DNA of 64,000 nt from Oidiodendron maius Zn (lineage: Eukaryota > Ascomycota > Leotiomycetes > Myxotrichaceae), in NCBI GenBank assembly GCA_000827325.1, contig KN832876.1, positions 1-64,000 on the forward strand, written 5' to 3'. Positions 11,416-22,458 of the stretch are shown here, in pieces. A program made the position numbers and the translations under genes. The notes beneath the pieces are model-generated. The model searched no databases. It saw only the letters and a program-made list of their open reading frames with translations, and was not told the origin of the DNA. Every line of letters starts with the position of its first letter. Position 1 is the stretch's first letter.

Positions 11416-12477
11416 ATGCTTTGCATTCAAACTCTCAGATCACTTTCTATCAGACCCCTTTCAGGCCAATTAGCCCTCATACAACAGTTTCAGTCGTATT
11501 CTTCACGATCAACCGAGGTCGGTGAAGCAGACCTCGTTACTGCGCGCCAGTGGTTCTCAAATCTCAAGGAAGGCACGATCCCCGCTTCCATCGCTAAGAC
11601 CACCTTTTCTAGATCATCCGGGGCAGGAGGGCAGAAAGTCAACAAGTACATTTCCATAGCATCAATCGTTGCTAAAAGTTAGTTAACCTTTATAGGACCA
11701 GCTCAAAGGCTACTACTGTCTGGCCAATCGGCTCTCTTCAGCGTTATATTCCTGAAGTGCTCATACCGGAGCTACGAGCTTGTCGGTACTATGTATCATC
11801 GTCGGACTCGATCACTATCCAATGCGACTCGTCTCGGAGCCAGTCTGAGAACACTGAACAGACGCACCACAGGCTCATGGAGGAAGTCAAGCGGATTTAT
11901 AAGAATAAGGTTCCCGGCGCCACAACAGCTGAGCAGAAAGCAAAGATTGAGAAACTGTAAGATATTTTGTTTCTGAACGCACTTGATATTTCCTTGTTCT
12001 TGCCCCGTGTGGATTTGTTTCCTTCTGCATTTCTCTTCACTCCATCTCAGCTAGATGGTGTGACTCTGCTTAACCAGGGTGACTCGCTGCGTTGTGAAGC
12101 ACAACGGCGAGTTTGAGATTGTCTTCTGCGTAAATAAGATGGATAGGCGTGATGCCAAACACCTCTTCCGAGGTATGATATGGCCAAAGCATAGATATAG
12201 CACTAGCTGCAGTTAACCCAGAGAAGAAATTTGCCTCTCGAAGAAATCTGGCTAGACAGGTCTCAAAAAAATTCCTGGATCTGTCCATGCCTGCATCTAG
12301 GCATCTGCGACGACCCGCGATGCCACAACTATACATTTCATTTCACCTCATGAGGAATAAGCTGACACATGTCGATCCAGACAAAAGTCGGAGAATGCAA
12401 TGCGCCTGAAGATGAAGAAGCAGCAGAGCGAGAAGAAGCAATCCCGGAGAGGGGGGCGCGGGAATCAGGACTTGTAG
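11416..12477 (+). CDS. Mitochondrial class I release-factor-like protein (GGQ; ICT1/Pth4-like)
   Basis: Three exons: 11416-11645, 11696-11956 and 12381-12477, giving 195 residues. The ATG at 11416 starts a typical mitochondrial presequence (MLCIQTLRSLSIRP...). The conserved SRSSGAGGQKVNK carries the GGQ motif that triggers peptidyl-tRNA hydrolysis, and it is split by the first intron right after VNK. The C-terminus is a basic tail (RLKMKKQQSEKKQSRR), as in ICT1/YaeJ/Pth4 proteins, which enter the empty mRNA channel of stalled mitochondrial ribosomes. The codon-recognition domain of full release factors is absent. The role is rescue of stalled mitoribosomes by family analogy. The second intron is 424 bp, far longer than any other in this window. 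The third exon was found from its basic tail and closes in frame. Confidence 0.8.
11957..12380 (+). other. Unusually long intron (424 bp) of the GGQ-protein gene
   Basis: The donor is GTAAGA at 11957 and the acceptor CCAG at 12377-12380. Inside are other plausible splice signals, such as an acceptor TTAACCAG at about 12078 followed by an open stretch, and a donor GAGGTATGA near 12170. It may therefore contain an alternative exon or an inserted fragment. Confidence 0.6.
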
Positions 12478-14434
12478 TGAGATATGTTAGAATTGGAATC
12501 CGGCGTTTGAAATATCCCATACACAGACAGTTTGATACCATCCAGTGTTGTCAAGCATACAAAGAGGTCGTCATACCTGCCTGACTCGCCTTTAGACTAT
12601 GATTAAGCAGCCTGGTGGAGAGAGAATTTACTGGCCCCGTGGTTAGCTGAAAGCACTTGCAAGACCTTAGTTTTCCCCCGGGGAACATAGCAAGATACTA
12701 ATTCTATTTCACGGCCCTTATAGCACAACATACCACGTTACGGCATCCTTGACACCATGATTCCATAGCCCTCCCTCGGCAGCTCGGTTCCCCTCTTCCT
12801 CTCGCCAATTTCCCAGCTATTTTCCCTACTGCTTCTCCTTCCCCTTCCCTTCCCTTCCCTTCCCTTCACTTCTCTCCTCTTCCCTCTCTTCCCTCTCTTC
12901 CCTCCTCTTCCCTCCTCTTCCCTCATCTTCCCTCATCTTCCCTCTATCCCCGATACCGATCTGCCCGCCTCGCGCCGTACATATCCCTAAAACTTGCACG
13001 AAGGCAGCGTTCTAGCCCTACAGCCCCCCGGGCTCACACATGTTAAGAAGACAAAACAAGGCCAAGATGGGACAAGACAAGACTAGAACCAGGCAGACGG
13101 GTGAAGGGGTGGCAGAGAGAATAAAGCTCACACACCTTGTTCCATTTCCGGTAAAAGGTGGTACCCTGCTCAGTTCTGAAAGGACATCTAGGTCCCCCTT
13201 CTCCTCTCACGTTGCGATGACACCCGTTGTCTTTTTCTCCCATTCCTTCCCCTGCTCTTTCCCGCGCCGTTGCAATTCCCTTTGGTCCTTCCTTCCCCCT
13301 ATCCTGCACGTTCATCATAGCCTAACGTCCGACGAGTCCGCTCAGGCCACATCCTGCCATAGGCGAGACAGAAGTAACTTACTGTACGCCATCCGCTCCG
13401 CCCACGAGTCAGAGTCTGGCTTTCTTACCTTGTGCTGCTTCTCCCCGCGGGAAATTTCCGATCATTCGGACCTACACAGCCACCAGGGCGGACCGTACCA
13501 CATATGTACCTAGGTAGTTTAGAGCAAATGAGAAAACGTGACCTGCCTTGCCAATTTCGCCTTATTTCCCTAGATTTGTAAATTATTTCCTCCTTTACAG
13601 CTTTTGGGGTCGCGCGGATCTCCTGTTCATTCGCTCAGCGTCAGAGGAGATTGGGCATCCAGCTCGGGGCAGAGGAGCTGCCGTAAGGGACTGTATCCGC
13701 AACTGCACCTGCGAGCGGTGGCTCCAGGGGTAGCACGCCACAAGGGGCCGGACATCGCAGGTACTGTATTGCTGTAGGTTCAGACATCTCATGCCGCGCC
13801 CTAGTCCAATTGAGGTATTCAGTAGGTATGCCCGTCCGGCGGTGTTAATAGGCAGCAACGACGCACACACGAAGATATCAGGATGTAAAAATCTTCTTCT
13901 GCCCTTCGGAAATCTCCCGAGCAGCTCCTCCGGCCCTGGTCTCTCTCCATACCAGTCCTTTATGGCTTCTCTCCGCCGGGATCGCCGGGATCAACAGATT
14001 GCCACATGAATTCAGCTGCAAACCCCCATAGGAGGTACTTCTAGAACAAAACACTTTAGCTGCAAGGCACAGGCTAGGCGAAGGATCAGTACTGTATAGG
14101 CACAGGGTGACTCGGCGCAGACCGCTCCGAATAATTACACGGTACTTGCGTACGGCGGTTTAAATATAGTACTAGCACAAGTAACAAATCCTTTTCCCAA
14201 CTCCATGGTCCCATGTCGTTCCCTTCTCTAACCACTTATTTCCTCCCATTTTCCCCTTCACCCAGAGAAAAAGTAAATAACATTAGAGTTTGACATAAAT
14301 GTACGCCGCCCAAGATTATATGGCCCCAAATAGATAGAACTCCTAAACGTCCTGTACTCGCTAAATGCAACCAGGAAATCCAGACTATGACACTGTAATA
14401 AAAATTGTCTGCTGCCGCCCCCTGTCATCAGGCT
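12478..14434. other. Long intergenic region with pyrimidine tract
   Basis: Nearly 2 kb without a convincing gene. It contains a long CT-rich tract (12831-12950). Open frames here (for example 13040-13513 on plus) show no recognisable domain, composition typical of low-complexity DNA and no splice continuation. Confidence 0.55.
12831..12950. repeat. CT-rich low-complexity tract (CCCTTCC/CTCTTCC units)
   Basis: Tandem imperfect pentamers to octamers made almost only of C and T on the plus strand. This is a simple-sequence tract of the kind often found in fungal promoters and 3' regions. Confidence 0.85.
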
Positions 14435-15768
14435 TCAGCTCTTGGGCGGCTTGCCCTCATGCTCCAAACCGGCCTCCACTGACACCCTCCAGAGATGCGA
14501 CGGGTCGCTTCCGTCTTCTGAGGCTGCCTCGTGGTTCACACTGGTCGTCTCGGAGAAGGTCTGATACGGGCCACTGTAGTGCGCCATACCCAGGCTCGCG
14601 ACGGCCCACGGGTTGCTGATCGGGTGCAGTGTGCGGTCCTCGACCACGACGCTCTCCTTGGTTGCGTCAGAAGCAAAGACGGCTGAGGGGTTCAGTACGT
14701 TAAAACTGGGCGGGTGGCTTCGATGCAGTCGGCCGACCTTAGAGAAGAAGCGATCGAAGAGGGGCTTGAGGCCCGGGATAGACAGCGCGATGAGCGTGCC
14801 CCCGATCTCAGCGTTCTCAATAGCCAGCATGGGGTTGTAGTTCCATGAGCTGTCGGGTCGCCACTGCCCTTCCACCACAAGGTAGACGCGGGCGACGGAA
14901 ATAATGATCACTCTGAAGTAGGGTTAGCACCTGCAGTGGGCCTCCTATTTCGCTATGATGCACTCACAGAACACCAGGAAGCAGAACCATGTAGAGATGA
15001 AGCTTCCTGCGTGGAGGGAGCGCGATCGTCTGTATCAGCGCAACTGGAATGACAAACATAAATATATCACAGACGAGCGAGAGCCCGGAATTCACAGTAT
15101 ACACCAGGCCCCACGTCAGACAGGTGTAATCCACAGACCGCAGCTGCCACGAGTAGGGCCACAGTCCGGTGACGGGTCTGCAGTGGAAGATGATAAGGCA
15201 CATCTGGGGAATGTATGCCGCGATGAGTAGCACCAGGGCGCACTTGATGGCTAGAGAAAGGCGATGGTGCAGCTCACACAGCCGACGGTAGAAGGCCAGG
15301 CCCGAGAGGCGACAGAAGAAGAGCGCCGTGGTATAGATGAGGTGGGCCGTGAAATCCAGCACCTCGCTGTTGACCGTCTGGTTCGCGCTCATCACATATT
15401 CTATGTATTGCAGGTGCCGTCCGGTCCCGAGGTCAATGAGGAAGAAGCCCAGCACGATGAAGGCGACCTGAAGGATCTAGAGACTCGCACATCAGTCTTT
15501 ATATTTTTGTCCGGGTTGAGAGTTGGAGGGGGTTGGTGGGGGTGCATACCACAGTCAGGCCCGCAAAGGCATCATCTATACCGAGTCGCTTCACACTCCA
15601 CCGAGATATGAACCTCAGGACCACGATTAAGAGGCTGAGGATACCGACGAACAAGAGGGCGATCTTGGCTGGCTCGTCACGTTTCTGCATTAAGATGTCC
15701 ACGCTCACGCCGGGGGGGACGGCGCCGGACAGAATGGCTGCTGCCACGTCTGGGTCGATGGTCGACAT
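14435..15768 (-). CDS. Fungal rhodopsin-domain integral membrane protein (SAT4/Pth11-like)
   Basis: Three exons: 15768-15550, 15476-14968 and 14912-14435, giving 401 residues; introns of 73 and 55 bp. About seven hydrophobic segments occupy residues 35-280. These include IALLFVGILSLLIVVLRF, a segment after the LDFTAHLIYTTALFFCRLSG stretch, CALVLLIAAYIPQMCLIIF, and one containing DIFMFVIPVALI, with short charged loops. A soluble C-terminal tail of ~120 residues follows. The intramembrane motifs LGIDDAFAG, CLTWGLVYTVNSGLSLVCD-like and NAEIGGTLIALSIPGLKPL are typical of the fungal 'rhodopsin domain' family. It has no retinal-binding lysine signature that I can point to. These proteins are plasma-membrane receptors or sensors of mostly unknown ligand. 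Function beyond the family is not known. Confidence 0.8.
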
Positions 15769-15870
15769 GGTAGTGAACCTCGGGTGAGCAACGAACTTCG
15801 TCGACGAGGTCTCATGCGTAGGCTGCAGGCGGGGAACATGCCAGAAGTTTGTGTTCGTTGTGCAGAGGGG

Positions 15871-15936
15871 TCGAGGAGAGGAGAGGAGAGGAGAGGAGAG
15901 GAAGGAACGGGGGAGGGGAGGAGGGAGGAGGAGGCG
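15871..15936. repeat. GAGGA-type purine simple repeat
   Basis: Tandem GAGGAGAGGA units followed by G-rich purine sequence on the plus strand, upstream of the rhodopsin-like gene. Confidence 0.85.
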
Positions 15937-16003
15937 AGTGTAGGAATTGTGGTGCCTGTTCCGTGTGTACGGTTGATGGTCGGTGATCAGTTTGTTTCGG
16001 TGT

Positions 16004-16040
16004 TTGTATGTGTATTTGTATGTGTATGTATGTGTATGTA

Positions 16041-16077
<37 letters not shown>
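16004..16077. repeat. TG-rich microsatellite
   Basis: Imperfect TGTATG units followed by an almost pure (TG)n run at about 16047-16076. Likely length-variable. Confidence 0.9.
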
Positions 16078-16078
<1 letters not shown>

Positions 16079-17586
16079 CTATCTGTGTACTTTGCAAAAG
16101 TGTAGGTAAGTAGAGTGATGCATGCAAGAGAGTCAGGATGTTATTCTCAGTTGATGTCGCCGCGGTGCAGCTAGCAGAATAGTGGGCAGCATGGGCGTGG
16201 ACCAGGAGTTTAGTCTCAGTTCGAGGGGATCTCCCTCCCTCCCAGCAAGGCTAAGGATCCCGACAGACTGTACAGGCGGGGATGCAGGTGCTGACGGGGG
16301 TGGAGCTGGCTAGGCCCCGGCTGGCAGCGCTGTCCGTCAGAGGCAGGGGACAGGGTGTAGCGGCAAATGTCCGAGCGGTAGGGATAGTGGAATAGGGCAG
16401 AGAGATGGCACGGGGGGATGATGGTCCTGCAGGGTGATGTGGGTGCGCGACCGGACGAGATCCGTTGGGAGAGAGCGGGCTGCGGGATGGCATGAAATAA
16501 GAGTGTGGAGGCGACCGCCGGTGCGGGAGAGACAAGGTGGAAAGAGAGACAGCGCTTGAGTTGAGGCTGGCAATCGGAAGTTAAATATGGAATCATCGCA
16601 TATCTCCTTTCGTACAGCTTCTTAGGCCTGGAAGCGAGGCCATGGGAATAAAACGCCTGGAAATAAAGTGCTCATCACCCGGAGAATATACGATGATACG
16701 ACGACCGCTCGTATATTGGCTCGTTGGGGGATGTAAGTAATTGATAATTGGGAACGTGGGAAAGCCGCCGGCATCGCTGTGGGAAAGCCGGCCAGGGGGG
16801 CCCGCGAGGAGCAAACGGTCAGTGGAGGTCAGCGGGAACGAGCGAGGCTGTGAGAAGGGCGTGGGAAGGGGGAGAGGGAAGAGGGATATAGGGAGAAGGG
16901 AGAAAGGAGAGGGGAGAGGGATGGGGATTGGGACGGCCTCTTTCTCGTACAGTATGTCCTGTACTATACGTACCCCCACCAGAGAAAGACGAGGAAAGAG
17001 AGATGCTGTCACTTCAGTGGAGAGGATGGTGAGCAGGAGAGGAAGCCAGGCTGATCGATTTGTATTTCACATGTGCTGCTCGGACTCTTGGCGCCCTCAG
17101 TGGATGGCAGATGGGAAGACGAGCGGGCGTCATAGGCGATGGCGTGGATTGCCCTTGCTCCGGCATTTCGCACTGATGGCTGAATCCAGGCTGATCCTTC
17201 CCAGGGACTCCCACTTTCGTGAAATCAGGATGCCCAAGTGTCACGCCGGCGGCCTGGTTGCTTATCTAAGGGCGAGAGGCGACGGACTTGTGCCGTACTG
17301 TATGTTTGACCTATGCATAGTACTGGACATGCGGGAATGCGGGAATGCGGTGATGAAAGTTCAAGGAGTGACTGATTGATTAGATAAGATTCGCGGTGCC
17401 GTTGCCGACTTCTCTGGACCGTGCAACCGGGTGCCCGATGCATCTCGGCCCGCTCTTGCACGAACCGCTCTATGCTCTCTGCTGTCGCGCTCGCGTGCGA
17501 CTCGGAAAACTGTATCGCACCTGCACACCCGTCCAGAGACTCCAGAACTGAACTTCCTCTCCATCTCCTAACCCACGCCTCCAGCC

Positions 17587-18335
17587 ATGGGTCTCGTGCG
17601 GAGTATCTTTCGCGTCGGCGCCTACGGTACCGTTGGCACCACAGCGGCATTTTTCTACATGATGCGCAATTCCACCTTCGTGCCCATCTCCCCCCAGGAC
17701 CCCATCTTCTCTTCCGCCACCTATCGCCGCAACAATCCCAACCGCAACCCAGAGACCAAGGACCTGTGCGTGCGGACCGTACCGCTGAGTAAGATCAAGC
17801 CGCAGCTGCTGGAGAAGGAAGGGAAGCTCGTCGAGGCCTTTTGTGCCGGTGTCTGGGGTGGTTTAGGTCGGTCGTTCCGTTCTTTGTGTCGACCATTTCA
17901 TATCTGAGTCAACTCGGAGTGCTAACATATTCCGGTATAGGATATGCCTACCAGCGGTCATACCTCGCTAAGAAGTACCAGGATGAGTCCACGAAACACC
18001 AGTTGTGGTCGAGGCAGGAGCTCCAAGACGCGACGTACGAGGTCGGGACACAGATCACGGACCACTTCGAAGTTATCTCCAAGACTCCGGAGTCCATCAT
18101 CGTGCGGTGCGGCGACTCGCCCCGGAAGCAGGGCGTCCGGGAGTCTGATGGCCTGTTCGAAATGGCCGTGCAGATCAAGCCGAGTTTGGGCGTCGCAGAA
18201 TTCCAGCTGAAGAGCGTCTTTTTCAAGGGCATGGGGACCGCCACTGAGCCGCCGATGCCCTGGCATGTGGAGTGGTTGCATAGGCAGTACACCAAGTTGA
18301 TGATGGAGACATCGGTGCGGAGGTTGATGTTGTAA
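17587..18335 (+). CDS. Conserved membrane-anchored protein of unknown function
   Basis: Two exons, 17587-17866 and 17941-18335, giving 224 residues. The 74-bp intron has a GCTAACAT branch site, and the frame runs through it as GGL-GYAYQ. Residues 5-27 form a short hydrophobic segment (a single membrane anchor or an uncleaved mitochondrial signal). A basic N(R)NPNRNPETKD region follows. A soluble domain of ~120 residues then contains W-containing motifs (LWSRQEL, WHVEWLHRQY). The layout suggests an anchored soluble domain. I do not recognise the family with certainty and give no function. ATG choice is clear: the GC-rich region upstream has no in-frame extension of note. Confidence 0.75.
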
Positions 18336-19544
18336 AGATTGGAAACTGGCTTAGTATGAAAAGCGTATTAACACATAGGTGGTCCTATTAAAGATATAGA
18401 TTGTAGATAGTCTATTTATATACCCCTTTTCCAATTTGGTATGCCATTTAGCTTTGTTGATGGGACAAAGTCAATACAGCAACAACTAACCTGTAGTATT
18501 TAAAGCATGCTCTGGCGTCTATTCTCGATACGACTTTTGTACAGGCAACAAAATATGTTTATCTTAGACATCACAGCATGCCGGTAGCACAGGAATATTG
18601 AGACCAAATCACATATCGCACAGGGGCAATAGGCCAGTCTATCCCATAAGAGATGAGACAGCAAATAGTTCACATCATGTCGAACGGGGATGAATCACAG
18701 TAAAAGAACCCTTTCTTTGAGAAGAAATTTGGCGGCGGCCTCCCAGGGGGGGGGGTCACGTGCTCAACTACATGCTAGGTAGGTAAGTTGCAGTTGAGCG
18801 TTTATTGAAATATTAATAGCTTCATCAAGAGGGAGATGAGTTACCTGAGGCTCACGTTCCAGATGAAAGCCAGGGCCTGGAAATGTTGTTAGAGGCAGGT
18901 ATATAGGGGTTATTTAGTATTCGGTTTTCAATTGTGAGCCAACCAAGGAGAGGGGTGGCCCGGAGACATCAGTTAGACCAGCTCCCCCAGAGAACTTCGA
19001 ATATAGTGGCAGATTTGAGGACAGTTCTATTCTCAAGTCGCCCAAGACTATCGCCTGCGTATCCTGAGACCTGCCTCAAGGAGCTGCCTTCTACCGACCA
19101 CCAGTCCCCGTAGATGGAATCGCTTATGTTGATGTTGAAGCCGACAGCTTAGGATGAGGAGATTGAGCGAGAAGAATTTCAACTTTGTATGCAAGTAGAG
19201 GTCAAGTGAAAGAACCAGAGAAAAAATCGAGAACCAATAGCCTGAGAATGCTTGTTTCCAGAAAAGATATAGCTACTGAAAGACTAGCCCAGGAAAAAAG
19301 ATCACTTCCTGGATAAGAGTTAATGGACATGCGCCTGAGCCCGTCTAACGTGCTACAAGACAGAGACGCTCTTACACATGAGCAAACAAGTGTCAGTTTG
19401 TCCTCTGGCATAACATTACAGAGGCATACTGTTTTCAGAGGATGCAGTTCCTGATCTACCCGAGGGAACATTTTTTCTTCCCACCAGACGCCTTATGCTT
19501 TGCTAAACCCCATGTAGGTAAAAACCTAAAATTCATGCTGTAAT
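18336..19544. other. Intergenic, convergent 3' ends
   Basis: 1.2 kb between the 3' ends of the unknown membrane protein gene and the prefoldin gene. It contains a G run with a CACGTG word near 18756. No gene recognised on either strand. Confidence 0.55.
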
Positions 19545-20119
19545 CTATGCCTGAGAACCCTGTTCAACTTGACTTTGCTGGCCTTGGGCCTGTATGATCT
19601 TGCTTACAGTCAGTACCCTCCACGTCTACCACAGCGACACTTCTCACCTCTGTTCTCAGCTTATCGCTTTTCTCCTGCGTATCCTTGATCTGCTTCTCTA
19701 CCCGCTTTCTGCAACAAATTAGTTCTGATATTCGCACTAACAATTCAGGAAACCTCACATCTCCTTGTCAATAAATTCCAGTCGCCCATCAACGGCTAGA
19801 GCTGCTTCTGTCTTGTCTTGCTTCAACAACACCGGCCCGACTAGCTTGTAGATATTTGCATCGTCGCCTAATCCTGCGAATTCCTAATTCTCTTAGCTGA
19901 GGTTATACTGGGCCGCATTTGATTCGTACCTTCTGGACCTGCTTATTCTCCTGTTGTTGCGATTCGAGCTTCTGCCTTGATTGAATAGTTTGTTGCAATT
20001 CTGTAAGATAGCTAATTAGAGAACGGACCAAAGCATTATTATAGCTTCTAAACCGGCCGACCTTGTTCAAGCTTCTGGTATTCCTCCGTAAGAGCTTGGA
20101 GGGTCTGCTGTTCTGCCAT
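19545..20119 (-). CDS. YKE2: Prefoldin subunit 6
   Basis: Five short exons: 20119-20062, 20000-19930, 19883-19759, 19708-19648 and 19589-19545, joined in frame to 119 residues, the usual length of this subunit. An N-terminal helix (LQALTEEYQKLEQELQQ, QSRQKLESQQQENKQVQKEF) and a C-terminal helix (RLEFIDKEIKRVEKQIKDTQ) form the coiled coils. Between them lies the beta-hairpin core with the family signature NIYKLVGPVLLKQD. Prefoldin 6 is a beta-type subunit of the hexamer that hands unfolded actin and tubulin to the CCT chaperonin. Introns are 46-61 bp. The last intron was placed because the exon would otherwise run into an unrelated tail. It lies divergent to VPS4. Confidence 0.88.
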
Positions 20120-20706
20120 GTCGACGGCTTGGATATGTGTAGATAATGGGAGGTTGTGCGGATTTTATGGTATCCTGAACAGAGAGAAATAAAGTAAAAA
20201 TATTGAACAACCGAATGGGTTATGACACAACCCTAATTTATATCAGGCACCTCGAGAAACCTGGCGTTGAGAGACGTTCATAATAAGATCAACCAGCTAT
20301 TCAAAATCTAAGGTTCGGATTTAGCGCGATCGCGGGGCAGGCTCCTGGCCAACGCCTGAAGCGAGTCGCCTGGCTCGTTAGAAACATCTTCAACCTCACC
20401 CTTGCGATAGAAGAGGCGCTCTTCCTTCTCGCGGAATCTCTGTCAGTTACTGGCAAGCACGACATCTTGGATGACGACTACGAAGCTCCTTTAAGATACG
20501 ACCCTGGGGCGCCACTGTCTATATTGCTTAACCGTCTACCATATACACCCCACGCCCGAGCCAACAAACAAACAATTCAAGAAGAACTCAAGACGTCGCC
20601 ATCACAGATTTCTCTCTGTGGAAAGTATTAATATCTGGAGTGCTTGCTGGTGTCTTGGGCCTAGACGACGAGTGCGAACGGCTCGATTACCCACCCCACC
20701 TTCATC
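20120..20706. promoter_or_regulatory. Divergent promoter region, prefoldin 6 and VPS4
   Basis: 0.59 kb between two start codons. No gene seen. It should hold both promoters. Confidence 0.55.
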
Positions 20707-22116
20707 ATGTCAAACACCGACTTCCTAGGTCGCGCCATTGATGTGGTTAAGAAGGCCATCGAGGCCGATACGGCCGCGGAGTATGAGAAGGCCTATCAGC
20801 TATACTATCAATCTCTCGAACTCTTCTTACTGGCGCTAAAATGGGAAAAGAATGCCAAATCGAAGGAGATGATACGGGCGAAGACGGCTGAATATATGGA
20901 GCGGGCAGAGAAGCTGAAGACGCACCTGGCAGAGGTAGACGGCAAACGGAAAAAGCCTGGTCTCGTAGGGGCAAATGGGAGTGGTCCAGGAGGAAACACA
21001 GGAAAGGAGGGTTATGAAGAGTCGGATCCGGATAGTAAGAAGCTAAGAAGCGCTCTGGCCGGGGCGATTCTTTCAGATAAGCCGAATATCAAGTGGGAGG
21101 ATGTAGCCGGTTTGGAGGGCGCGAAGGAGGCGCTGAAGGAAGCAGTTATCCTGCCTATTAAATTCCCACATCTCTTTACGGGAAAAAGGCAGCCGTGGAA
21201 GGGAATATTATTATATGGCCCACCTGGGACTGGAAAAAGTTATCTGGCAAAAGCTGTGGCCACAGAGGCTAACAGTACATTCTTCAGCGTAAGCAGTTCG
21301 GATCTGGTCAGCAAGTGGATGGGAGAGAGTGAAAGGTAGGTCTTAAATCCTGCTTGCGTCTTGCAATATTCTCACACTCGCTCTACAGATTAGTGAAGCA
21401 ACTCTTTGCCATGGCGCGCGAGAATAAACCGTCCATTATATTCATTGATGAGGTAGATGCACTCTGCGGGCCTCGAGGGGAAGGAGAATCGGAAGCGTCG
21501 CGTCGCATCAAGACCGAAATGCTTGTACAGATGGATGGTGTTGGTAAAGACAGCAAAGGCGTCCTGGTTCTTGGAGCAACGAATATCCCGTGGCAACTAG
21601 ATGCTGCCATTCGACGACGTTTCCAAAGACGTGTACACATCTCTCTACCAGATGTCTCTGCGCGGACGAAGATGTTCGAGATCAGCGTCGGCTCGACACC
21701 GTGCGAACTAACCTCGGCCGACTACAGAAAGTTGGGTGAGCTGAGTGAGGGGTATTCTGGAAGTGATATCAGTATTGCTGTTCAGGATGCTCTCATGCAA
21801 CCCGTGCGGAAGATCCAAACCGCTACGCATTATAAGAAGGTAATTATTTGCTCAAAAGCTCCGCCACTTTCCACATCTACTAATGGAGCCTTAGGTCTTG
21901 GTTGATGGCACTGAGAAATTAACTCCCTGCTCACCAGGCGACCAAGGAGCAATGGAACTCACGTGGGTTGAGGTCGAATCCGACCAATTGCTCGAGCCGC
22001 CGCTGCAGCTGAAGGATTTCGTGAAAGCCGTCAAGGGAGCGCGGCCAACCGTTTCTCAAGAAGACATCAAACGAAATGAAGACTGGACGAACGAATTCGG
22101 CAGCGAAGGGGCATGA
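20707..22116 (+). CDS. VPS4: ESCRT-disassembling AAA ATPase Vps4
   Basis: Three exons: 20707-21335, 21389-21839 and 21895-22116, giving 433 residues (yeast Vps4 has 437). Residues 5-75 form the MIT domain that binds ESCRT-III tails. A linker follows, then the AAA domain from about 125. It has Walker A GPPGTGKS at 171-178, Walker [10 protein letters not shown] from 226, and an arginine-finger region [13 protein letters not shown]. The C-terminal part carries the beta domain insertion and the Vps4 C-terminal helix, ending [13 protein letters not shown]. Vps4 is a cytosolic hexamer/dodecamer that pulls ESCRT-III filaments apart in multivesicular body formation, cytokinesis and nuclear envelope repair. 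All key residues are present. Confidence 0.95.
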
Positions 22117-22458
22117 TGAAGATTATGAACTGTGAAGCTGGTAACGGTATGATAGGGATGTTTGCATGGCGAAGCACGGCGTTCTTGGCCCCTAGGGTGG
22201 CTTGGCATTATCTGGGTATGAAGAACTACTCTTTCGTGTAAATGCCACATAAAAAGATAGCAAAAACAGACGACCCCGCATACAAAAAATATTTGCATCT
22301 ATTTTCTCTCGGTGGTAGAGCAGCTGTCTTGTCTTTCCCACGACAAGACCAACATGCTAGACAGAATATCCAGACATAATAACGCCGAAGATATGACATG
22401 ACGCCGTACCGCGCCGGACCGCCCAGATTACACACTCAGTAGGAGATGAACGCCAAGA
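22117..22458. other. Intergenic, convergent 3' ends of VPS4 and NOP56
   Basis: Holds the two 3' untranslated regions. No gene seen. Confidence 0.6.

Larger units (their letters stand above)
15769..17586. other. Divergent 1.8-kb intergenic region with simple repeats
   Basis: This separates the starts of two divergent genes. It holds a GAGGA-type purine tract, a TG/TATG microsatellite and several long open frames in both directions. None of these shows a recognisable domain, and they overlap each other, as expected of GC-rich non-coding DNA. Confidence 0.55.

Noticed and set aside
12630-12715. tRNA-like start (GGCCCCGTGGTTAGCTGAAA)
   Set aside because: Resembles an A box, but no B box (GGTTCGANTCC) follows and the stems do not pair into a cloverleaf.
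13040-13513. 157-codon open frame on plus in the long intergenic region
   Set aside because: No domain, cysteine- and serine-rich random-looking text next to low-complexity tracts; overlapped by an equal minus-strand frame.
16593-17379. Overlapping long open frames on both strands
   Set aside because: GC-rich intergenic DNA opens frames in both directions; none has a family match, plausible start context or splice continuation.
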